Of a stretch of DNA of 11,218 nucleotides, positions 6,198 through 11,218 are shown in pieces. The first letter of the stretch is position 1; the number at the start of each line of letters is the position of its first letter. The position numbers were made by a program, and so were the translations under genes. A model generated the notes under the pieces. That model saw nothing but the letters and a program-made list of their open reading frames with translations. It searched no databases and was not told where the DNA came from. The stretch comes from Candidatus Gottesmanbacteria bacterium (GTDB lineage: Bacteria > Patescibacteriota > Microgenomatia > UBA10105 > UBA927): contig JACPFZ010000018.1 in assembly GCA_016182725.1 (NCBI GenBank), forward strand, positions 1 through 11,218, read 5' to 3'.

Positions 6198-7926
6198 TCT
6201 CGTCTCGGAGCAGGCTTTTCACCTCATGGAAGTTCATCATCTTGAGGTCAACGCCCGCTCTTGTCCGGATCGAAAGCCCTTTGGCTTCGATTTCTTTATC
6301 TCCCATTATACCCATATAGGGCACCTTTTGTAAAGTTGCATTGCGGATTTTGGCACCCATGGGTTCATTGCGACCATCCACCTCTGCTCGTATGCCGTTT
6401 TGCAAGAGGTCCTCTTGCAAATGGCGTGCTGACGCTGTATGTCGTTCGGCGATGGGAATAATAATCATCTGTATCGGAGCAAGCCAGAGCGGGAATGCGC
6501 CCCCGTAATGTTCAATCAGAAATCCAATGAAGCGCTCGTGGGACCCGAGAGGCGCGCGGTGAATAATAACCGGCGTTTGTTCTTTGCCTTCCTTGTCCAC
6601 ATAGGCTAGTCCAAACCGTTTGCCCATGTAGAGATCGATTTGGTTGGTGGAAATCGCAAACTGACGTCCTATGGACGAATGGATGATAAAGTCAATCTTC
6701 GGGCCGTAAAACGCTGCGTTGCCGATCTCCTCTACCATAGGAATATCCATTTTCGCAACCGCCTTGCGCATAAGATCTTCGGCTAGTTTCCACATAGCCT
6801 CGTCGCCATGATATTTTTCCGCTTTAGTCGGATCACGGAGCGCCAGCTCTAAATGATATTTGGTAATTCCCAGGGCTTTGTAATAATACTCATGGAGTTT
6901 CATCACCTGCACAAACTCACCAACGGCTTGCTCTAAACTGCAGTAGATATGCGCATCGTTTTGACTAAAACCGCGCACGCGCATAAGGCCAAAGAGTTCA
7001 CCCGATGCTTCGTACCGGTAGCACGTGCCGTATTCTGCTAAACGTACGGGGAGATCACGATAACTTCTTGGTTTATTTTTATAAATCATGTGATGGTGCG
7101 GGCAGTTCATGGGCTTTAAGTAATACTCATTGCCGTCCTCAAGCATCATCGGCGGATACATGTCGTTTTTGTAATACGGCAGGTGGCCGGATGTGTAATA
7201 GAGGCCGGATTTGGTTATGTTGGGCGTCGTCACGCGCTGGTAGCCCCACTGTTTTTCCGTAACTTTCACCCATTGTTCAATTTCTTCTTTGACGATATTG
7301 CCTTTCGGAAGCCATAGCACCAGACCCTGGCCGACTTCCTCGCTTATCATAAACAATTCAAGTTCTTTCCCTAGTTTTCGGTGGTCGTGTTTTTTTGCCT
7401 CCTCCAGTTGTGCCAGATAGTCGTTCAATTCTTTTTCTGTAGGGAAGCAGGTGCCGTAGATGCGGGTAAGCATCGCATTTTTTTCACTCCCCCGCCAGTA
7501 CGCGCCGGCAATCGAGAGAAGCTTAAAATACTTAAGTTGGCGGTCGGGATGCTCGCAGTGTCCGCCGCGACACAGGTCTATATAATTTCCCGACTTGTAC
7601 AGCGTTAAATTTTCTCCTTTTGCACTAAACTCTCCGATGAGTTCCAGTTTGTATGGATTATCCGCAAATGCTTTTTTAGCCTCTTGACGGTTGACATCGA
7701 TTTTTTCAAATTTGTTCCATGACACTGCAAGCTCGTGCATTTTGACTTCGATCTTCGGTAAATCATCTTCGGAGATTTTTAAGTTGTCAAAGTCGTAATA
7801 AAATCCATTTTCTATCGCAGGCCCAATGGTCCGCTTTGCCTGTGGCCAAAGTTCCATCACTGCTGCGGCTAACAGATGAGCGCACGAATGCCGCAGATGG
7901 TCGAGATTTTCTTGTTTGTTTTCCAT
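6181..7926 (-). CDS. thrS: Threonyl-tRNA synthetase, TGS-less
   Basis: Class II synthetase that charges tRNA-Thr and edits Ser-tRNA-Thr. The 581 residues compare with 642 in E. coli; the protein starts directly at the N2 editing domain, so the N-terminal TGS domain is missing. Editing residues are intact: H13 and H17 (RHSCAHLL), and C119 with H123 (DLCRGGH). The catalytic core has LWLPKGN (205-210), NCPHH with zinc ligand C275, motif 2 RLAEYGTCYRYE, H326 (NDAHIY) and H456 (IIHRAPLGSHERF), so all three zinc ligands are present. The C-terminal anticodon-binding domain spans about 480-581. The ATG at 7926 lies 11 nt after a T tract; no close Shine-Dalgarno is seen, and the nearest purine-rich stretch is inside the terminator stem. 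It is the first gene of a probable thrS-infC-rpmI-rplT operon. Confidence 0.96.
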   Translation of the reverse strand: MENKQENLDHLRHSCAHLLAAAVMELWPQAKRTIGPAIENGFYYDFDNLKISEDDLPKIEVKMHELAVSWNKFEKIDVNRQEAKKAFADNPYKLELIGEFSAKGENLTLYKSGNYIDLCRGGHCEHPDRQLKYFKLLSIAGAYWRGSEKNAMLTRIYGTCFPTEKELNDYLAQLEEAKKHDHRKLGKELELFMISEEVGQGLVLWLPKGNIVKEEIEQWVKVTEKQWGYQRVTTPNITKSGLYYTSGHLPYYKNDMYPPMMLEDGNEYYLKPMNCPHHHMIYKNKPRSYRDLPVRLAEYGTCYRYEASGELFGLMRVRGFSQNDAHIYCSLEQAVGEFVQVMKLHEYYYKALGITKYHLELALRDPTKAEKYHGDEAMWKLAEDLMRKAVAKMDIPMVEEIGNAAFYGPKIDFIIHSSIGRQFAISTNQIDLYMGKRFGLAYVDKEGKEQTPVIIHRAPLGSHERFIGFLIEHYGGAFPLWLAPIQMIIIPIAERHTASARHLQEDLLQNGIRAEVDGRNEPMGAKIRNATLQKVPYMGIMGDKEIEAKGLSIRTRAGVDLKMMNFHEVKSLLRDEIETKR

Positions 7927-8096
7927 AATTTACAACAAAAAACCGTCCTTTCCTTACGTTCCCAGTGTGAGACCAGGAAGGTTCCAACGCAAGTTTGACG
8001 GTACTTTACTTCGCATCTTTACGCTTGGCTCGCCTTTGGCGGCCGGATGCAGCGCTTCTCTTTGAGGTTGGTGAGGTCTCATGTAAACGAGAAGTA
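7927..8096 (-). promoter_or_regulatory. Structured 5' leader of the thrS operon
   Basis: About 170 nt separate the predicted +1 (near 8096) from the thrS ATG, in contrast to the near-leaderless genes around it. Visible elements in transcript order: UUACUUC (8097-8091) pairs with GAAGUAA (8012-8006). Inside this, GCAUC (8050-8046) pairs with GAUGC (8017-8013), capped by a GC-rich hairpin (8044-8027, loop AAA). A terminator follows. UGAGACC at 8081-8075 is complementary to GGUCUCA at 7974-7968 in the terminator loop, allowing a kissing or competing fold. The architecture suggests attenuation of thrS-infC-rpmI-rplT. The ligand could be L20, uncharged tRNA-Thr or ThrRS; the sequence does not decide. 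Confidence 0.55.
7937..8002 (-). terminator. Leader terminator before thrS
   Basis: On the minus strand ACCGUC (8002-7997) pairs with GACGGU (7947-7942). After an AAA/GAAAG internal loop, CUUGCGUU (7993-7986) pairs with AACGUAAG (7960-7953), with one G-U. The loop is 25 nt. Six T (7942-7937) follow directly. The run ends 10 nt before the thrS ATG, which is the usual place for a transcription attenuator. Confidence 0.65.
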
Positions 8097-8101
8097 ACCT
8101 T

Positions 8102-8129
8102 ATACTAGCACGTTATTGGGAAAAGTCAA
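8102..8129 (-). promoter_or_regulatory. Promoter of the thrS operon
   Basis: On the minus strand TTGACT (8129-8124) and TAGTAT (8107-8102) are 16 nt apart, and TG at the right place makes an extended -10 (TGCTAGTAT). This is the best full promoter in the window. It starts directly after the methyltransferase stop codon (8132-8130). The +1 is expected near 8096. Confidence 0.75.
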
Positions 8130-8642
8130 CTACAAACGAAATACATACACATGATGGAGTTTGTCTTGCCGCAGGATCTTCCATTTCGGGAATATGAAGC
8201 TGTTGGAGATAACCAGGCTGCCGGGTTTGAGCTCTTTTTTGAGCTTTGCGGCGAGTTTTTCCATCCGCCACGGGAGGAGATACACAAAGACGATATCGGC
8301 ATCCGCGAGGTTTACTTTCCAGAAATTTTGCCAACGCACGGTGATCGTACTCCGATACGGTGAAAATATTTTTTTCATCCAGGTCCAGATAACAAGAAAT
8401 GGATTAATTTCTAGTCCTATCGCATTTGCTCCTTTTTGAGAAGTTAAAAATAACAGCCGTCCATCGCCGCTTCCCAAATCGTATACCGTCATGCCGGGTT
8501 TGATGCGGGCAAGCGCAATCATCACTTTGGCCGTTGGATTGGTAGACGGTACATACGGCGCGCCATTCACAAATGCGATGATAAGGAAAAAAAGAAAGAG
8601 CGCAAAACCCATCTGGAAGATAAGAAACAAGAGAGAGAGCAT
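8130..8642 (-). CDS. Membrane-anchored FAM173-like SAM-dependent methyltransferase
   Basis: Predicted class I methyltransferase of 170 residues. Residues about 3-25 form one hydrophobic helix, probably a membrane anchor. After it come a YVPS segment (30-33), SAM-binding motif I DLGSGDGR (55-62), the acidic residue E78 in GLEINP (76-81), and NFWKVNL (106-112). The combination of anchor, YVP, DLGSGDGR, E-NP and a terminal FPKW segment resembles the FAM173/ATPSC-KMT family, whose mitochondrial members methylate lysines of ADP/ATP carrier or ATP synthase c subunit. The substrate here is unknown; membrane location is inference. I chose the ATG at 8642 because TATCAT at 8654-8649 would place +1 on its A. 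A GTG at 8657 would add five residues. Neither start has a Shine-Dalgarno. The thrS promoter follows immediately. Confidence 0.8.
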   Translation of the reverse strand: MLSLLFLIFQMGFALFLFFLIIAFVNGAPYVPSTNPTAKVMIALARIKPGMTVYDLGSGDGRLLFLTSQKGANAIGLEINPFLVIWTWMKKIFSPYRSTITVRWQNFWKVNLADADIVFVYLLPWRMEKLAAKLKKELKPGSLVISNSFIFPKWKILRQDKLHHVYVFRL

Positions 8643-8648
8643 AGGGGT

Positions 8649-8654
8649 ATGATA
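8649..8654 (-). promoter_or_regulatory. -10 element giving a leaderless methyltransferase mRNA
   Basis: TATCAT on the minus strand matches TATAAT at five of six positions. Its last base is 7 nt upstream of the A of the ATG at 8642, so transcription would start on the start codon. No clear -35 is seen. Confidence 0.35.
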
Positions 8655-8740
8655 CACCGCAAAGCCATACGCGGGCTACTCACTCGTTTCATCCGGTGGG
8701 GTTGAGGGGTGTAAGTTCGCAAAAAAATATTTGCAAAATT

Positions 8741-8799
8741 AGCCACGCCCCCGACATCTGCAATGTGAATGCAGCGCTCTGCCGCTGAGCTACGTGTCC
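8741..8799 (-). pseudogene. tRNA-Val(CAC) lacking the T-loop and 3' T-stem
   Basis: On the minus strand, 8799-8748 reads as an excellent tRNA 5' part: acceptor GGACACG, TA, D-arm GCTC-AGCGGCA-GAGC, anticodon arm CTGCA-TTCACAT-TGCAG (T33, anticodon CAC, A37), variable ATGTC, and the 5' T-stem GGGGG. A T-loop (TTCRANY) and CCCCC should follow but do not. Instead CGTGGCT (8747-8741) comes directly. It matches the expected 3' acceptor strand CGTGTCC at 5 of 7 positions and pairs with GGACACG apart from one mismatch and one G-U. The simplest reading is loss of about 12 nt, leaving a pseudogene. A functional T-armless tRNA is less likely. No CCA is encoded. An intact tRNA-Val(UAC) elsewhere could read GUG codons. 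Confidence 0.6.
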
Positions 8800-8811
8800 T
8801 TTGTTTCTGAT

Positions 8812-8820
8812 ATTGTAGCA
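8812..8820 (-). promoter_or_regulatory. Extended -10 upstream of the tRNA remnant
   Basis: TGCTACAAT on the minus strand is an extended -10, with the hexamer TACAAT at 8817-8812. Expected +1 is near 8805, about 6 nt before the tRNA 5' end. The promoter thus looks kept although the tRNA is damaged. Confidence 0.5.
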
Positions 8821-8840
8821 AAATTACGCTTAAAGTACGA

Positions 8841-8882
8841 ATCACACCTTAGAGGTGTGGACCTATACACACCTTGGGTATT
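8841..8882. repeat. Inverted repeat, left end of the transposase unit
   Basis: This 42-nt stretch matches the reverse complement of 9587-9628 at 37 of 42 positions; the outer 18 nt are identical. It contains a 17-nt hairpin (8843-8859) with 7-bp arms CACACCT/AGGTGTG and a TAG loop. It ends two bases into the transposase stop codon. Confidence 0.88.
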
Positions 8883-9567
8883 AATTCTCGAGTGTCTCGA
8901 GTGTTAGGTGCTTAATTTTTTCTAATTCCCGTTGATAGTCAGCTTGATCATAGACGAATGATTTATACGATGCTTTAGAGGAGAAATTTGCAAGAATGAC
9001 GGTCTTATCGCAAAAATTTGTTGAACGTATACCAAGAAATTCAGCGAAAGACGAATACGGATATCGTTCTAATTGATCTAACTTTTTCACCACATAGGAA
9101 GTATAGGGATTGAGATGAATATATCGTGATATATGAAGAAATTGTTCATCCGTCTCGATGCGGACTGCCTTAAACTTACCTTGAAAGATAGGGCCCTTTC
9201 GTTTTCTGATTGTGTTGAAATACTTGGTATAACTATTGGCAACTTGACTCATGAATAGAGAGATGCCCCTCTCTTCCTGTTGGACAAGCAATAGATGAAT
9301 GTGGTTTGGCATGAGGCAATACGCAAGAACATCAACTAAAAAGTCACCTTCTTTTTTTAGACTATCCAGAATTTCCTTTCTTTCTTTGGGAGGCAGGCGC
9401 TTAAAGTAAGAATATCGTAGTGGAGGATGGACGTTTTGATAGAAAAATACCGTATCGAGGGCACGTTGGTAATCATGCGCATGAGTAAATATTGGTTGAG
9501 AAGCGATGCCACGATTGACGACGTGATACGTTTGTCCTGTGACAAGTGGAATATCTCTTCCGGGCAT
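8881..9567 (-). CDS. REP-associated tyrosine transposase (Y1/HUH)
   Basis: Single-strand DNA transposase of the IS200-related RAYT branch. In the 228-residue product the start region GQTYHVVNRGI (11-21) is typical. The HUH metal motif is H89-I-H91 within LMPNHIHLLL, and the nucleophile tyrosine lies in NSYTKYFN (111-118; Y113 or Y116). GPIFQGKFKA (125-134) and YIHLNP (149-154) are further family marks. All expected catalytic residues are present, so the gene may be active. I chose the ATG at 9567 because family similarity starts just after it; the frame is open to a TTG at 9603 lying in the right inverted repeat. The C-terminus carries a 9-nt tandem repeat (8887-8904) coding TLETLE. The flanking palindromic repeats are the likely substrates. 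Confidence 0.92.
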   Translation of the reverse strand: MPGRDIPLVTGQTYHVVNRGIASQPIFTHAHDYQRALDTVFFYQNVHPPLRYSYFKRLPPKERKEILDSLKKEGDFLVDVLAYCLMPNHIHLLLVQQEERGISLFMSQVANSYTKYFNTIRKRKGPIFQGKFKAVRIETDEQFLHISRYIHLNPYTSYVVKKLDQLERYPYSSFAEFLGIRSTNFCDKTVILANFSSKASYKSFVYDQADYQRELEKIKHLTLETLEN

Positions 9568-9586
9568 TATATCTATAATGCGTGGG

Positions 9587-9628
9587 AATACCAAAGGTGT
9601 CAATAGGTGAACACCTCTAAGGTGTGAT
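9587..9628. repeat. Inverted repeat, right end of the transposase unit
   Basis: Partner of 8841-8882 (37 of 42 matches). The hairpin has 6-bp arms ACACCT (9611-9616) and AGGTGT (9620-9625) with a CTA loop. It lies just upstream of the transposase ATG and could also affect its expression. Confidence 0.88.
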
Positions 9629-9639
9629 GAGGTGTGATG
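9620..9639. repeat. Tandem 10-mer at the right element border
   Basis: AGGTGTGATG occurs twice without spacing (9620-9629 and 9630-9639). The first copy belongs to the inverted repeat and the second lies outside it, 6 nt before the hypothetical gene's stop codon. It may mark slippage, or a remnant of an adjacent REP half. Confidence 0.7.
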
Positions 9640-9645
9640 GCTGGT

Positions 9646-10254
9646 TTACCCTGCCTGAGTGGCGAGGGTGCGCTCGGAGGAAAGGCCAAACTTGGTGCCG
9701 TGCTTTTTATACAGGCCCCAGTACATTTTTTTCTGCTTGCGGTTTGTGGAAAGAGTCAGCCACGTCCTGCTGTCTTCGATTTGCTCCCGCAGGATTTTCA
9801 AAATTGAGCGAAGTCGTTCCAGAAAGTTGACGTGATACACACCCGGGTTGACGGGAACGTCCGATACTGCCTTTTGCACTTCTTGATGGAACGCCTTGAT
9901 CGAATCTGATAATGCTTTGAGTTCCTGCCGTACGGCGGCAAGCTCCCCCTTCACTTTCATGGTATCCAGATCCGAAAGAGATTGCCTGGGAGCTTCTTCT
10001 CTGCGGATGGGCGCGGGAGCCGCCTTGTGCTCGGGTTTGCGAAAGTTTATCGCTTGATTTTCTTGTAATTCTCCGGATGTTTTGGGTGTTTGACCCAACA
10101 GAGCTGCCAACACATCGCTTGTCCCCTTACCCATGACATCTTTGCCCACCGCCTGCGTCACGCCACCGCCGACACTGCGCAGTGCTTCTAAGATACTGTC
10201 GTTGGTGTAGAGTTTCGGCTTGACTTTTGCTTGCGTTTGAAACGGATTATTCAT
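9646..10254 (-). CDS. Conserved-type hypothetical protein, possibly DUF5660
   Basis: Function unknown. The 202-residue soluble protein has no signal peptide or membrane helix. It has a variable, Ala/Pro/Lys-rich N-terminal half (MNNPFQTQ; QAINFRKPEHKAAPAP), a predicted coiled coil at about 96-130 (VKGELAAVRQELKALSDSIK), and a C-terminal block at about 137-202 with YHVNFLERLRS, SRTWL, then KKMYWGLYKKHGTKFGLSSE. From memory this C-terminal block resembles the DUF5660 family of Microgenomates bacteria; I could not check it. The ATG lies 15 nt after the trigger factor stop, so the two genes may share a transcript, and the placement would fit a role in protein biogenesis (weak inference). No Shine-Dalgarno is seen. 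Confidence 0.8.
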   Translation of the reverse strand: MNNPFQTQAKVKPKLYTNDSILEALRSVGGGVTQAVGKDVMGKGTSDVLAALLGQTPKTSGELQENQAINFRKPEHKAAPAPIRREEAPRQSLSDLDTMKVKGELAAVRQELKALSDSIKAFHQEVQKAVSDVPVNPGVYHVNFLERLRSILKILREQIEDSRTWLTLSTNRKQKKMYWGLYKKHGTKFGLSSERTLATQAG

Positions 10255-10263
10255 ACTAGCTTT

Positions 10264-10292
10264 GCTATATTATAAAGTAGCCAGAAAGTCAA
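10264..10292 (-). promoter_or_regulatory. Possible promoter for the hypothetical gene
   Basis: TTGACT (10292-10287) is 17 nt from TATAGC (10269-10264), giving +1 about 3 nt before the ATG at 10254. A perfect TATAAT (10274-10269) overlaps it but is only 12 nt from TTGACT. Either could fire; the site lies over the end of the trigger factor gene. Confidence 0.35.
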
Positions 10293-11127
10293 GCGTCTTT
10301 TGGCGGCGCAAGACCGAGGCAACGTAATAACGCTGTCCTTCTAAGGACTTTTTTTCTTCATCGGTTTTGGCAGTTTTGATATCCGTATCAATATCATCAT
10401 CGGAAACGAATATACTTTCGGTGTCGGCAATTTTCTCCAATGCAAACTCCAGTGTCAACGTACGCTTGGCCTGCTCTTCATATTCGCGGCGGATGCTTTC
10501 CCCTGTTCTGCCGGTTGAACTCAGGTACTGCTCGACCGTCAGGCCCAGTTTTTTCGTTTGGTCAATAAGGTCGGAAAGCAACCGGTTGACCTCATGCTCG
10601 ATAAGAAGAGCGGGGAGAGTTACTCTCACGGATTTGGCAAGTGTCGTGAGGAGTTGGTCAAGTGTGGGTTTTTGTTCCTCCGGCTTTTCTTCTTTTGCCA
10701 CCTTTTCTCCGGGTAGCCAGATTTTTTTATGTTTGGAAGCTTTGAGATCGGCAATTGCCTTTTTGTAGTCCCCCATCTGTATTTCTGGTTTTTCGCAAGT
10801 TGTGGCCCGGATGACCCAATCTTTTTTCTCGGTAGCTTCTTTCAGTTCGATTTTCGGCGTAACCACGGGATGAAGTTTTTGCTCACGGAGCGCGCTGTCG
10901 TATGCGTGAGGAATGATTTTTTTGAGCACTTCTTCGTATGTTTCCCCTTTATTTAGCTTTTCTTCCACCAGTTTCCTTGGTGCTTTTCCCTTGCGAAAGC
11001 CGGCAAGCTCTGAGTTTTGGACAATACCAGAAACGACGTGTTCGTACGTTTTTTCGACTTCTTCCCACGGGATGACCATAGTGAGTTCAATGGTGCCGCC
11101 TTCTAGGCGTTTCATGTCAGTTTTCAT
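10270..11127 (-). CDS. tig: Trigger factor without PPIase domain
   Basis: Ribosome-bound chaperone for nascent chains. The 285 residues compare with 432 in E. coli. The N-terminal ribosome-binding domain (1-112) has the signature GFRKGKAP (43-50), which docks on L23, preceded by the usual strand pattern (EGGTIELTMVIPWEEV). After the family segment CEKPEIQMGDYKKA (111-124) the FKBP-type peptidyl-prolyl isomerase domain is missing. A charged linker (about 131-153) leads straight to the helical C-terminal chaperone domain (about 155-285), with VTLPALLIEHEV and YEEQAKRTLTLEFALEKIA. The family start is near this ATG; M5 at 11115 is an alternative. The ATG at 11127 is favoured because an extended -10 puts +1 exactly on it. 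The hypothetical gene follows after 15 nt. Confidence 0.9.
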   Translation of the reverse strand: MKTDMKRLEGGTIELTMVIPWEEVEKTYEHVVSGIVQNSELAGFRKGKAPRKLVEEKLNKGETYEEVLKKIIPHAYDSALREQKLHPVVTPKIELKEATEKKDWVIRATTCEKPEIQMGDYKKAIADLKASKHKKIWLPGEKVAKEEKPEEQKPTLDQLLTTLAKSVRVTLPALLIEHEVNRLLSDLIDQTKKLGLTVEQYLSSTGRTGESIRREYEEQAKRTLTLEFALEKIADTESIFVSDDDIDTDIKTAKTDEEKKSLEGQRYYVASVLRRQKTLDFLATL

Positions 11128-11133
11128 GATACA

Positions 11134-11142
11134 AGTATATCA
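11134..11142 (-). promoter_or_regulatory. Extended -10 giving a leaderless tig mRNA
   Basis: On the minus strand TGATATACT carries the hexamer TATACT at 11139-11134. Its last base is 7 nt before the A of the tig ATG, so +1 coincides with the start codon. No strong -35 is present. Confidence 0.55.
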
Positions 11143-11161
11143 CGTTTGGCTTGATTTTAGA

Positions 11162-11204
11162 ACCCTTCGAAGCTCAGGGTAAACCCAGGTTAAGGTCGAG
11201 GACC
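11162..11204. repeat. Cluster of small palindromes upstream of tig
   Basis: Three adjacent dyads: ACCCT/AGGGT (11162-11166 and 11176-11180, around TCGAAGCTC), GGGT/ACCC (11177-11186), and GGTC/GACC (11194-11204). The first resembles REP-like words of the CCTTCGA...CTCAGG kind found between bacterial genes. The stretch is more GC-rich than the adjacent spacer and no gene is seen in it. Confidence 0.4.
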
Positions 11205-11218
11205 GGCGGGGAAAGACT

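Larger units (their letters stand above)
8841..9628 (-). mobile_element. RAYT unit with palindromic inverted ends
   Basis: The 788-nt unit is one transposase gene bounded by 42-nt inverted repeats, each holding an ACACCT...AGGTGT hairpin. RAYT genes are typically flanked by inverted REP palindromes, and their HUH enzymes bind such hairpins, so this looks like a RAYT with its two REPs. It lies between the hypothetical gene and the tRNA-Val promoter and interrupts neither. No tnpB-like gene is present. The right end is followed by a second copy of a 10-nt word (9630-9639). Confidence 0.7.

Noticed and set aside
8658..8740. An intron or insertion in the tRNA-Val with the 3' half further downstream
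   Set aside because: No TTCRA loop followed by CCCCC and CGTGTCC is found downstream; the nearest candidate (CTCAACC) pairs poorly with GGACACG.
8567..8845. 92-residue minus-strand frame across the tRNA and the methyltransferase start
   Set aside because: It runs through the tRNA remnant and overlaps the methyltransferase out of frame, with no domain.
8841..9628. An IS605-type element or CRISPR-related locus
   Set aside because: No TnpB, Cas or integrase gene and no spaced repeat array is present; only the Y1 transposase with two inverted repeats.

Overview
The window looks like a chromosomal piece of a small-genome, uncultivated bacterium of the Candidate Phyla Radiation, most likely Microgenomates-like. 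The lineage call is inference from recalled family traits, not from a search. The reasons are trimmed translation proteins (PheT without its EMAP-like tRNA-binding domain, trigger factor without its PPIase domain, ThrRS without TGS), a short lineage-type hypothetical protein next to trigger factor, and a near absence of Shine-Dalgarno sequences. TGA is used as a stop, so the recoded genetic code of Gracilibacteria/Absconditabacteria is not indicated.

Layout: on the plus strand only the 3' part of a class A penicillin-binding protein is present (2-1696). Everything else reads on the minus strand. In transcription order from the right edge it is: trigger factor (10270-11127), a hypothetical protein (9646-10254), a REP-associated tyrosine transposase inside a 42-nt inverted-repeat unit (8841-9628), a damaged tRNA-Val(CAC) (8741-8799), a membrane-anchored FAM173-like methyltransferase (8130-8642), then thrS-infC-rpmI-rplT (4982-7926), an intrinsic terminator, and pheS-pheT (1680-4911). 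pheT converges on, and overlaps, the PBP gene by 17 nt.

The core is a translation block: ThrRS, IF3, L35, L20 and both PheRS subunits. Two structured RNA regions stand out. First, thrS is preceded by a consensus-like promoter and a leader of about 170 nt ending in a terminator hairpin plus T6 just before the start codon; the hairpin loop is complementary over 7 nt to an upstream leader segment, which suggests attenuation. Second, the 141-nt rpmI-rplT spacer holds a 20-bp long-range inverted repeat (18 Watson-Crick pairs, one G-U, one mismatch) that ends against the rplT start codon, and one arm has a shorter competing partner. This is a candidate L20 autoregulatory switch.

Several minus-strand genes (tig, the methyltransferase, pheS, perhaps the hypothetical protein) have a -10-like hexamer placed so that the transcript would start on or within about 4 nt of the ATG, so leaderless or nearly leaderless mRNAs appear common. 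The most interesting items are the rpmI-rplT switch, the thrS leader, the transposase unit with near-identical palindromic ends, and the tRNA-Val whose T-arm is missing.
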